Shown here piece after piece: positions 36,858 to 46,593 of a stretch of 64,000 bases of DNA (within the stretch, counting starts at the first letter, position 1; each line of letters opens with the position of its first letter). The stretch comes from Endomychus coccineus (Eukaryota > Arthropoda > Insecta > Coleoptera > Endomychidae), in assembly GCA_958510875.1 (NCBI GenBank), contig OY294070.1, positions 44,601,299-44,665,298 on the forward strand, written 5' to 3'. The notes beneath the pieces were generated by a model. The model had not been told where the DNA came from, searched no databases, and was given only the letters and a program-made list of their open reading frames with translations. A program made the position numbers and the translations under genes.

Positions 36858-38174
36858 ATGGCAGAAACGCATACACCGCTCACCACTCAACAATCACGAC
36901 AGCGTACCGTTCTCTATCGTATAAACGTTGAAACTGACAGCCGCTGTATCATACACACCGAGCAAAACATCGGAAGGAAATGTGAATGTAAAGTCCGAGT
37001 GATACGTGACGAATCGGTTGGTGTCGATCCGTCTTCTCACTCGTCCCCTTCGTGCTCAACGACCACCAAGTCGTTACCCGCCGCCGCCGCGTTGTCTCAT
37101 ATGAAATACATCAACCTATTGAACGGCAACTATTCTCTCGTATCTTTCGTCGATTTCGTCAAGTATCTCACCCTATATCGGAAGCGACCGTTGCGAATGA
37201 CGTACGTCAAGAAAATTTTAACGACTATAGTAACGTATCTGAAAAATACCGACCAGTTGGACGCTTACTTGTCATCGGACGATCGACAACGTCTTTTCGA
37301 CCGGTTCGGTATGCTTTCATACAAACATCTCGAATACGAAGTTCAAAAAGATCTCCACGTCCTATCGAAAAATCACCAACGTCGCATCTTGTCGCTGAAC
37401 AAACAACGTCAATTGGTATTCTCTGACGATTCCGTCAAACGAATGTTATCTTGGTGTATCGAAACGCTGAAGAATCATCATCAAAAGTGGCGGCGGCAGC
37501 AGCAGCAGCAACAGCGACAACGACAACGAACTACCGATCCATCAGACAACTTTTTATTTTCGTCTTCCATTTCGTCGCTCACACCAAACGACGATTCACC
37601 GATGAAATCTCCGTCGCGTGCGATCGCGAAACTGTACATAGCCGATATCGTTTTCAGCACGTTATTCGTATTGTCATATTTTACGGGAGCTCGTATGATA
37701 GCTTCCCTGTATAGTCTGAGTCGGAACGAATACGAAGAGTTACTGAATAAAGGTCAGATAGATGCGATAGGAAAACGTGATGTAGTTTTTACGATTTTCC
37801 TCGTGTCCGACATACGCAAAAAGTACCACGATTTATTTCATTTGATCCTCGACATACATGCCACGCTCGGCGACAAGAATGTCTCAGACGACGTGCCGTT
37901 CCTTACGCTATACTCGTCGAAAAAGCAATTACATTTGCGTTTCGATCGTTTATATCGTCTGTTATTCGGAAAAGATCGTCCACATTGGATACGATGGCAC
38001 GCGTCAAGGCGTTGGTTTTTGGGTGAAATATTTTCCAAGTACGGTGTGAAACATGCATCACGAGCGATCGGGCATAAAAGTATCAAAACAACGATGAGAT
38101 ACGTTCAACTTTCGACTCACGATGACGACGTACACGACAAATTGGATAAAACATTTCAACACGTCTTGGAATGA
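36858..38174 (+). CDS. Tyrosine recombinase/integrase, 438 aa
   Basis: The C-terminal catalytic domain shows the tyrosine recombinase residues R279 (TGAR), H381-x-x-R384 (WHASRRW), H406 (AIGHKS) and Y415 (TTMRYVQ). The N-terminal half contains a plausible SAM-like core-binding domain (about 90-200) and a Gln/Arg-rich linker. The enzyme would cut and rejoin DNA through a 3'-phosphotyrosine. Naldaviruses carry a tyrosine recombinase-like core protein (VLF-1), and Crypton-like elements also use this fold; which is closer cannot be settled here. ATAAGAG immediately precedes the ATG. All five residues are intact, so activity is plausible. Confidence 0.83.
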   Translation: MAETHTPLTTQQSRQRTVLYRINVETDSRCIIHTEQNIGRKCECKVRVIRDESVGVDPSSHSSPSCSTTTKSLPAAAALSHMKYINLLNGNYSLVSFVDFVKYLTLYRKRPLRMTYVKKILTTIVTYLKNTDQLDAYLSSDDRQRLFDRFGMLSYKHLEYEVQKDLHVLSKNHQRRILSLNKQRQLVFSDDSVKRMLSWCIETLKNHHQKWRRQQQQQQRQRQRTTDPSDNFLFSSSISSLTPNDDSPMKSPSRAIAKLYIADIVFSTLFVLSYFTGARMIASLYSLSRNEYEELLNKGQIDAIGKRDVVFTIFLVSDIRKKYHDLFHLILDIHATLGDKNVSDDVPFLTLYSSKKQLHLRFDRLYRLLFGKDRPHWIRWHASRRWFLGEIFSKYGVKHASRAIGHKSIKTTMRYVQLSTHDDDVHDKLDKTFQHVLE

Positions 38175-38269
38175 CTTCATTTGGCGGGATCGATGCTGCC
38201 ATCTGTCGGTGTATGATATGAACTGATTTGATTGGGAGCGGTGATCGTCTTGGCGACACCTATCGGGAA
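38175..38269. other. Degenerate outer edge of repeat A, copy 3
   Basis: Decayed CTCF-like cores (TGCCATCT, GACACCTATCG) suggest that repeat A originally extended to the recombinase stop codon. Confidence 0.4.
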
Positions 38270-38832
38270 AACAATATATCGAATGTCTACCATAGATGTC
38301 TCACATAGTTCACGGAAAATACTAAATCTGTGGATGGGGTGGGTTTAATATTGTACAATCTAACCTCAATCGACTTCGCTCTCAGAACTCTGAATTGAAT
38401 CTGATCAAAATTTTACCCCTTCTACCGTGATTTTCGTCAGAAATCAGTAGAATTTAGGATTTTCGTGACGTCAAACGGCTCTAGTCCAATGAGAATCGAG
38501 TATTCACTCAGCTGACCCCAAATTAACTATATAATCAGAGAGCTCCACGCGCGCGAACATAAACCTCCTTGACCAGAGTAAGAACAACGTAGTAGTAAGA
38601 AGGAGCAGGCCGTCGCGGAGGTTATATATATAATATATATATAATATATATATATTATATATATAGGGGTGCAGGGGGTGCTATGGGGTACGTGGAGCCC
38701 CGTTAACTGTTTAAACTTGGCGTTAGCTTCTCGCGAGAACTGAAAGTTGCGTTCCACAATTTTCGTTGCCCCTGTGATACGTCACGTCTACGTCACGTAA
38801 CTGTGAGTCATCACCGCTGCAAAAGTTTTCGC
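38270..38832 (-). repeat. Conserved repeat A, copy 3 (inverted orientation)
   Basis: Reverse complement of the left-arm A repeats, with CRE TGACGTCA (38466-38473), the CCGTCGCGGAGG block, the TA palindrome (about 38622-38665), the GCAGGGGGTGCTATGGGG block and CACGTCTACGTCACG. It abuts hr array 4, just as the left copies abut hr arrays, but mirrored. Confidence 0.85.
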
Positions 38833-40640
38833 AGCTCGAAGAAATCCACCGGTGAGATTTCGTTTCAACAAATTTCATTCGAGGCAAAACTGTTTCTCGA
38901 CGGAGCTAGTGCGCATGACGAGGAACTTGTAAGTTTGGAGATTCGTTCGACGAGAGATTCTAGGTGGACAAAGTTTGTTCATCAAAAAATATTCTACGAT
39001 TCCATTTCTCGAACGAGATTCACGTTCCACGTTTTTACAGCTCGAAGAAATCCAACCGGTGAAATTTCGTTTCAACAAATTTCATCCGAGACAAAACTGT
39101 TTCTCGATGATGCTAGTACGCATGACGAGGAACTTATAAGTTTGGAGATTCGTTCGACGAGAAATTCTAGGCGGACAACGTTGGTTCATCAGAAAATATT
39201 TTACGATTTCATTTCTCGAACGAGATTCACGTTCAAAGATTTTACAGCTCGAAGAAATCCACCGGTGAGATTTCGATTCATAAATTTCATTCGAGACAAA
39301 ACTGTTTCTCGATGATGCTAGTACGCATGACGAGGAACTTATAAGTTTGAAGATTCGTTCGACGAGAGATTCTACACGGACAACGTTGGTTCATCAGAAA
39401 ATGATTTACGATTTCATTTCTCGAACAAGATTCGCGTTCGAAGATTTTACAGCTCGAAGAAATCCACCGGTGAGATTTCGTTTCAACAAATTTCATATGA
39501 GACAAAACTATTTCTCGATGAACGAGAGTTTCGTTCAACGTATTTGTAGCTCGAAGAAATCCACCGGTGAGATTTCGTTTCAACAAATTTCATATGAGAC
39601 AAAACTATTTCTCGATGAACGAGAGTTTCGTTCAACGTATTTGTAGCTCGAAGAAATCCACCGGTGAGATTTCGTTTCAACAAATTTCATCCGAGACAAA
39701 ACTATTTCTCGATGAACGAGAGTTTCGTTCAAAGTATTTGTAGCTCGAAAAAATCCACCAGTGGAATTTCGTTTCAACAATTATTCGTTCGACGAGAGAT
39801 TTTAGACGGACAAAGTTTATTCATCAGAAAATATTTTACGATTTCATTTCTCGAACGAGATTCACGTTCAAAGTTTTGTAGCTCGAAGAAATCCAACCGG
39901 TGAAATTTCGTTTCAACAAGCAATCGTTCGACGAGAAATTCTAGGCGGACAAAGTTTGTTCATCAGAAAATATTTAACGATTTCATTTCGAGAACGAGAG
40001 TTTCGTTCAAAGTTTTTGTAGCTCGAAGAAATCCACCGGTGAGATTTCGTTTCAACAGAATTCACTCGAGACAAAACTGTTTCATTCCTTGAACGAGAAT
40101 TACGTTCAAAGTTTTGTAGCTCGAAGAAATCCACCGGTGAGATTTCGTTTCAACAACGAATCGTTCGACGAGAGATTCCAGGCGGACAAAGTTTGTACAT
40201 CAGAAAATATTTTACGATTTCATTTCGAGAACGAGAGTTTCGTTCAAAGTTTTTGTAGCTCGAATAAATCCACCGGTGAGATTTCGTTTCAACAGATTTC
40301 ACTCGAGACAAAACTGTTTCATTCCTTGAACGAGAATTACGTTCAAAGTTTTGTAGCTCGAAGAAATCCACCGGTGGAATTTCATTTCAACAATCAATCG
40401 TTCGACGAGAAATTCTAGGCGGACAAAGTTTGTTCATCAGAAAATATTCAACGATTTCATTTCGAGAACGAGAGTTTCGTTCAAAGTTTTTGTAGCTCGA
40501 AGAAATCCACCGGTGAGATTTCGTTTCAACAGATTTCACTCGAGACAAAACTGTTTTATTCCTTGAACGAGAATTACGTTCAAAGTTTTGTAGCTCGAAG
40601 AAATCCACCGGTGGAATTTCATTTCAACAATCAATCGTTG
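38833..40640. repeat. hr-like tandem array 4, with 97-bp and 237-bp units
   Basis: hr-like units in inverted orientation relative to the left arm. A 97-bp unit repeats at 39483-39780 and a 237-bp higher-order unit starts at about 39913, 40150 and 40387. Core motifs are AGCTCGAAGAAATCCACCGG, GAGATTTCGTTTCAACA and GACAAAACTGTTTC. Confidence 0.85.
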
Positions 40641-40852
40641 CCAGATAATATATTCAATTTTATTTTATACACGAGATCACTGAGATCAGTGCTTGCGGGA
40701 TGGAAGAAATGGAAGACAACATTTTATCTATCTTCCATAGATTTAGTATTTTTATCGACTCCATAGTGTGTCCATAGTAAGTTGTCACACTATGAACGTA
40801 GAACGAAAATCAGTTTTGCACGAATGCGAATCATTGTAAATAACAAACAAGA

Positions 40853-41117
40853 CTAGATTTTAATATTTTTATTGTTGTCCGATATACTAGTATTCACTAT
40901 ATCATCTTGTGACAACCATTCTTCATAACATCTTCCAAATTCATCTTCCTCCGCCTCATCGGCACTCCAATTGAGGACTTCCTCGTCATCTCGTCGAATC
41001 ATCGCCCATAAGTCCTCCCAACCTGGTCTTTCGTACATCGGCGGAACATGTTCTTTGGGTCGTCTGTTTTCCACCGTTCCCTCTCGATCGGTTGACACGT
41101 TTTCTCGATTATTATCG

Positions 41118-41149
<32 letters not shown>

Positions 41150-41182
41150 CGATACACTAGTAGAAGTTGCCGGTTGTAACAT
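40853..41182 (-). CDS. Small acidic protein, 109 aa
   Basis: ATG-started, with an N-terminal Thr/Ser stretch, an asparagine run encoded by AAC repeats, then an acidic C-terminal half (RPGWEDLWAMIRRDDEEVLNW...EEWLSQDDI). The Trp/Asp/Leu and Tyr-x-x-Trp-Leu pattern resembles the C-terminus of the left-arm 164-aa acidic protein (2331-2825). Its 3' untranslated region shares sequence with about 51745-51840. Function unknown. Confidence 0.55.
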
Positions 41183-41430
41183 TGTTATTATTATTTCGAA
41201 TATGACGTTGTTTTTGGTTGAACGATTGGAAAGTAACTGACGTTCCCTGTCACTATGCTCGCGTTATATACCAATTCGAATTTCACTCGAAATAAAGGGT
41301 ATTCGGTATAGGATGCGATTTTTCATTCAGGTCTCAGCAGAGATATACATTTTGTATTGCTAGAAATATTACATATAAAATTAGAAATGGTGTTACAACT
41401 AAATATACAACTATAACATGATGCGCAGAT

Positions 41431-41521
41431 CGCCCATCACTCGCGAGCGTATAACTACGGCTGTGACATACATGTCGATTCAGTTTCAGTCGACATGCCG
41501 TGCAAAACATGTGGTAGATAA
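41431..41521 (+). pseudogene. Fanzor 5'-end relic (promoter plus 8 codons)
   Basis: A TATAACTA box (about 41450), the TCAGT initiator (41480-41484) and an ATG at 41495 match the Fanzor genes, but the frame ends after MPCKTCGR. The sequence then continues as the upstream flank of the 405-aa gene. The relic may now act as that gene's promoter. Confidence 0.7.
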
Positions 41522-41620
41522 ATCACAGTCGGCGTTTCTTCAGTGAGAACGTGACACGAAGCCACCAGTGCGATTCGACACGTCGGATAGATATTACGAT
41601 AGTTGGAACATAAAGCCGAT

Positions 41621-42838
41621 ATGCAGGTATCGCTGCCGTCATCGTCCACGGAGAACTACCAGAACGAACATTACAGTTATGCTACGGAACGTGTTTTTCG
41701 TCCACTACGAGAAGTGCCGATCGATATTCGAGAAAAAATCATGCGGGTGCTACATAAGCTGGGAACTTTCGTGCTTTCGATTTATGTGGATCGCGATAGA
41801 CCATTATGTCATGATAACATGCGATTTTATTTGAATATGAGCGATGCGTATATTTGTGCGTGGGAAATGTGTCTCTTTCTAACTAATTTCGAGTCGTCGC
41901 GACAATCATCGATATCGTCTTCGACAGCAGCAATGAAGTATTCATCAACCGAAGTTGCATCTAACATGGTCGACTACATCAATTTCATAAGGCGTATTTT
42001 TTTCCGAAGTTTGTTGTATATCGATGCGTTTTCCAATCGATCGACTATAATATACGCTCTGATAATCCGAGCGTATAACGACGACGATTCGGCCTTACAC
42101 GATTTGTTGCAATGTGATTCGGACATTGATATCGTTGTCATGTGCTTTGAACATATGTTTATGGAACCCACATTTTACAAGATTCAGTTGCGGTCGTTAC
42201 TTGATAATCTGAGAGAATTAAAAATAACAAATTACTTGACGGAATTATGTCATGTGCGTAAATTGATGATGATATTCGTTCGTTTTTGTTCGGCTGATCA
42301 CACGAAAATTAAATTCGATAACAATCCCATCTATCGAAAAATTGCGGCTGTCGCCGTTATATTTTTGTTGGCCACTCATAATAATCTGCAGTCGAACGAA
42401 GAAGATGTTAATTTTTTGGAGAACTTAAAAGTACACTGCTATCGCAATAATTTCTGTTCGATTTTCATAGCAATTTCATTACTATATCCTTTCATCGCCG
42501 CCCCACTGTATTATGGAATCGCTGTCAACAATCGTACACAACACATTCGCGAGAGAATTGGAACGACTGATCTTTTCGAATTTTTCGTACACCTGACGAA
42601 ATCACCGAGAACGTTGAAAATGTTGGCATTACGAACTGTTTTCTCACATCAGCATCTGATTTGTATTTTTTTCAAATACTATGTGGATCGGTTGGCTCTG
42701 GATCCGGAAATTCATCGTGCCCACGATCGCTATAACATATTGAAATTCGATTTGGTCGGCAGATTGATGGATGAGATCGAAAAAACGTTCGTCCGGAATC
42801 GTAGTCGGCCATCGACACAATTGAATTTGAAAGTGTGA
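41621..42838 (+). CDS. Paralogous protein family, right-arm copy, 405 aa
   Basis: Full-length homologue of the 439-aa minus-strand protein at 5769-7088, in inverted orientation. The two match in start (MQVSLPSSSTE), middle (YINFIRR.FF.SLLYID, NYLTEL.HVR.L.M.F, VAVIFLLATHN.LQSNEEDVNFLE) and end (VRNRSRPSTQLNLKV). The present copy lacks about 30 residues in Ser-rich and C-terminal stretches. It has captured a Fanzor-type promoter and leader upstream. Helical and soluble; function unknown. Confidence 0.75.
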   Translation: MQVSLPSSSTENYQNEHYSYATERVFRPLREVPIDIREKIMRVLHKLGTFVLSIYVDRDRPLCHDNMRFYLNMSDAYICAWEMCLFLTNFESSRQSSISSSTAAMKYSSTEVASNMVDYINFIRRIFFRSLLYIDAFSNRSTIIYALIIRAYNDDDSALHDLLQCDSDIDIVVMCFEHMFMEPTFYKIQLRSLLDNLRELKITNYLTELCHVRKLMMIFVRFCSADHTKIKFDNNPIYRKIAAVAVIFLLATHNNLQSNEEDVNFLENLKVHCYRNNFCSIFIAISLLYPFIAAPLYYGIAVNNRTQHIRERIGTTDLFEFFVHLTKSPRTLKMLALRTVFSHQHLICIFFKYYVDRLALDPEIHRAHDRYNILKFDLVGRLMDEIEKTFVRNRSRPSTQLNLKV

Positions 42839-43170
42839 TATTTATTAATAAAAATATATTCTCAAATGTTTTTGTTTTATTCTCCGTAATTGCAGTGATC
42901 CTCGTCAGTGCAAAAGATAACCGAACGTAGTGGACGAAACATGGTAGTCGAACCATCAGTTTAAATTGCTTTGTATATTTTGATGGTATTTTATGCCATG
43001 CAAAAAGAATCTCCATAGAATCCGGTATTTTGAGCAGATACGATAACGGTAGAGCGGATATTTCGTGTTCTGTTAATTCATACAATCGTTTATCCATGGT
43101 TTTCAAGCTAGGTCGATCGCTTCAACGTATCGGACTGATTGGACTATCCTTCACATGTTGCCTAGTTTTA
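42839..43170. other. Downstream flank shared with 5680-5768, then possible gene remnant
   Basis: The first ~90 bp match the other arm. A minus-strand frame (ATG 43097; MDKRLYELTEHEISALPLSY) extends to 42672. It has a TATAAAA box (about 43166) and a CAGT initiator-like site upstream, but it runs antisense into the 405-aa gene. It is probably the 5' piece of a gene cut off by rearrangement. Confidence 0.35.
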
Positions 43171-43250
43171 TAACCCATTTATCCCAACGTGACCGTCATG
43201 AGATACGAATTTCACCCTTATGCAAGACATAATTTTGAAATTCCGTCAGA
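43171..43250 (-). pseudogene. Fanzor terminal repeat and last codons, relic
   Basis: TAACCCATTTATCCCAACGT, followed by the conserved GACCGTCATGAGATACGAAT and the last Fanzor codons in reverse. The expected TTAA reads TATAA. It directly joins repeat A copy 4. Confidence 0.65.
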
Positions 43251-43261
43251 TGCGATCCCGT

Positions 43262-43965
43262 TGAGGTAATGTAAAAAGTGCCATCTTTCGAAATATAATG
43301 CAATTCCGATGTGACAACTTGGTGAGCGCCACCTATCGAAGAGTTATATCAATTTGGTACAAAAAGCAGATGGACGCCATCTGGTAGAGTTCCCTTGAAC
43401 TTCAAATCAACGTGTACAGTATCAAATCTACCATAGATGTCCTATGAATATCATGAAATTACTACATCTGTGGATGGGGTGGGTTTAATATTGTACAATC
43501 TAACCTCAATCGACTTGGCTATCGGAACTCTGAATCGAATATGATCAAAATTTTACCCCTTCTACCGTGATTTTCGCCAGAAATCAGTAGATTTTAGGAT
43601 TTTTGTGACGTCAATTGGCTCTAGTCCAATGAGAATCGAGTATTCACTCAGCTGACCCTAAATTAACTATATAATCAGCAAGCTTCTCGCCCGCGATCCT
43701 AAACCTCCTTGACCAGAGTAAGAACAACGTAGTAGTAAGAAGGAGCAGGCCGTCGCGGAGGTTATATATATAATATATATATATTATATATATAGGGGTG
43801 CAGGGGGTGCTATGGGGGTACGTGGAGCCTCCTTGACTGTCTAGACTTAGCGCTAGCTTCTCGCGAGAGCTGGATGTTGCGTTCCACAATTTTCGTTGCC
43901 CCCGTGATACGTCACGTCTACGTCACGTGATAACGAGTCATAGCTGCAAATGTTTTTGCAGCTCG
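43262..43965 (-). repeat. Conserved repeat A, copy 4 (inverted orientation)
   Basis: Reverse complement of about 1056-1768, including three CTCF-like cores spaced 48 bp (43278, 43326, 43374), CRE (43606-43613), the CCGTCGCGGAGG block and the TA palindrome (about 43764-43796). It abuts hr array 5. Confidence 0.85.
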
Positions 43966-46430
43966 AAGAAATCCGCCGATGGATTTCGTTCCAACAAATT
44001 TTACTCGCGACGAAACTGTTTCTCGACAGAGCTAGTGCGCATGACGAGGAACTTGTAAGTTTGGAGATTCGTTCGACGAGAGATTCTAGGTGGACAAAGT
44101 TTGTTCATCAAAAAATATTTTACGATTCCATTTCTCGAACGAGATTCACGTTCCACGTTTTTACAGCTCGAAGAAATCCAACCGGTGAAATTTCGTTTCA
44201 ACAAATTTCATTCGAGACAAAACTGTTTCTCGATGATGCTAGTACGCATGACGAGGAACTTATAAGTTTGGAGATTCGTTCGACGAGAAATTCTAGGCGG
44301 ACAACGTTGGTTCATCAGAAAATATTTTACGATTTCATTTCTCGAACGAGATTCACGTTCGAAGATTTTACAGCTCGAAGAAATCCACCGGTGAGATTTC
44401 GTTTCATAAATTTCATTCGGGACAAAACTGTTTCTCGATGATGCTAGTACGCATGACGAGGAACTTATAAGTTTGGAGATTCGTTCGACGAGAAATTCTA
44501 GGCGGACAACGTTGGTTCATCAGAAAATATTTTACGATTTCATTTCTCGAACGAGATTCACGTTCGAAGATTTTACAGCTCGAAGAAATCCACCGGTGAG
44601 ATTTCGTTTCATAAATTTCATTCGAGACAAAACTGTTTCTCGATGATGCTAGTACGCATGACGAGGAACATATAAGTTTGAAAATTTGTTCGACGAGAGA
44701 TTCTAGCGGACAAAGTTTGTTCATCAGAAAATATTTTACGATTTCATTTCTCGAACGAGATTCACGTTCAAAGATTTTGCAGCTCGAAGAAATCCACCGG
44801 TGAGATTTCGTTTCAGCAAATTTCATTCGAGACAAAACTGTTTCTCGATGAACGAGAGTTTCGTTCAACGTATTTGTAACTCGAAGAAATTCACCGGTGA
44901 GATTTCGTTTCAACAAATTTCATATGAGACAAAACTATTTCTCGATGAACGAGAGTTTCGTTCAACGTATTTGTAGCTCGAAGAAATCCACCGGTGAGAT
45001 TTCGTTTCAACAAATTTCATATGAGACAAAACTATTTCTCGATGAACGAGAGTTTCGTTCAACGTATTTGTAGCTCGAAGAAATCCACCGGTGAGATTTC
45101 GTTTCAACAAATTTCATATGAGACAAAACTATTTCTCGATGAACGAGAGTTTCGTTCAACGTATTTGTAGCTCGAAGAAATCCACCGGTGAGATTTCGTT
45201 TCAACAAATTTCATCCGAGACAAAACTATTTCTCGATGAACGAGAGTTTCGTTCAAAGTATTTGTAGCTCGAAAAAATCCACCAGTGGAATTTCGTTTCA
45301 ACAATTATTCGTTCGACGAGAGATTTTAGACGGACAAAGTTTATTCATCAGAAAATATTTTACGATTTCATTTCTCGAACGAGATTCACGTTCAAAGTTT
45401 TTGTAGCTCGAAGAAATCCAACCGGTGAAATTTCGTTTCAACAATCAATCGTTCGACGAGAAATTCTAGGCGGACAAAGTTTGTTCATCAGAAAATATTT
45501 AACGATTTCATTTCGAGAACGAGAGTTTCGTTCAAAGTTTTTGTAGCTCGAAGAAATCCACCGGTGAGATTTCGTTTCAACAGATTTCACTCGAGACAAA
45601 ACTGTTTCATTCCTTGAACGAGAATTACGTTCAAAGTTTTGTAGCTCGAAGAAATCCACCGGTGGAATTTCATTTCAACAATCAATCGTTCGACGAGAGA
45701 TTCTATGCGGACAAAGTTCGTTCATCAGAAAATATTTAACGATTTCATTTCGAGAACGAGAGTTTCGTTCAAAGTTTTTGTAGCTCGAAGAAATCCACCG
45801 GTGAGATTTCGTTTCAACAGATTTCACTCGAGACAAAACTGTTTCATTCCTTGAACGAGAATTACGTTCAAAGTTTTGTAGCTCGAAGAAATCCACCGGT
45901 GGAATTTCATTTCAACAATCAATCGTTCGACGAGAGATTCTATGCGGACAAAGTTTGTTCATCAGGAAATATTTAACGATTTCATTTCGAGAACGAGAGT
46001 TTCGTTCAAAGTTTTTGTAGCTCGAAGAAATCCACCGGTGAGATTTCGTTTCAACAGATTTCACTCGAGACAAAACTGTTTCATTCCTTGAACGAGAATT
46101 ACGTTCAAAGTTTTGTAGCTCGAAGAAATCCACCGGTGGAATTTCATTTCAACAGTCAATCGTTCGACGAGAGATTCTAGGCGGACAAAGTTTGTTCATC
46201 AAAAAATATTTTACGATTTCATTTCTCGAACGAGATTCACGTTCAAAGATTTTGCAGCTCGAAGAAATCCACCGGTGAGATTTTGTTTCAACAAATTTCA
46301 TTCGAGATAAAACTGTTTCTCGATGACACTAGTACGCATGACGAGGAACTTATAAGTTTGGAGATTCGTTCGACAAGAGATTCTAGGCTGACAGAGTTTG
46401 TTCATCAGAAAATATTTTACGATTTCATTT
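43966..46430. repeat. hr-like tandem array 5, with 97-bp and 237-bp units
   Basis: The longest array. A 97-bp unit recurs at 44910, 45007 and 45104, and a 237-bp unit at 45438, 45675 and 45912. Same motif set and orientation as array 4, and the order of unit types is also the same, so arrays 4 and 5 are duplicates of one another. Confidence 0.87.
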
Positions 46431-46593
46431 CTCGCACGATCGTTGGCGTTATGCGCGATAAACGTGGAGGGGCGGTATGAGATCATCTTCGTATTATATA
46501 ATCGCAATCGTACCAATATTTAGATACCAGTATTCCGATCTCGGTCGTTCCAACGTCAGCCATTCGTTCGAGATGTAGTGCGGTATTCGAACT

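Noticed and set aside
42672..43106. 144-aa minus-strand ORF as an intact gene
   Set aside because: It runs antisense into the end of the 405-aa gene; at most the first ~60 residues could be a truncated gene, noted under 42839-43170.
43966..46430. CRISPR-like regular arrays
   Set aside because: Units are contiguous tandem repeats with no unique spacers and there are no cas genes; the setting is eukaryotic or viral.
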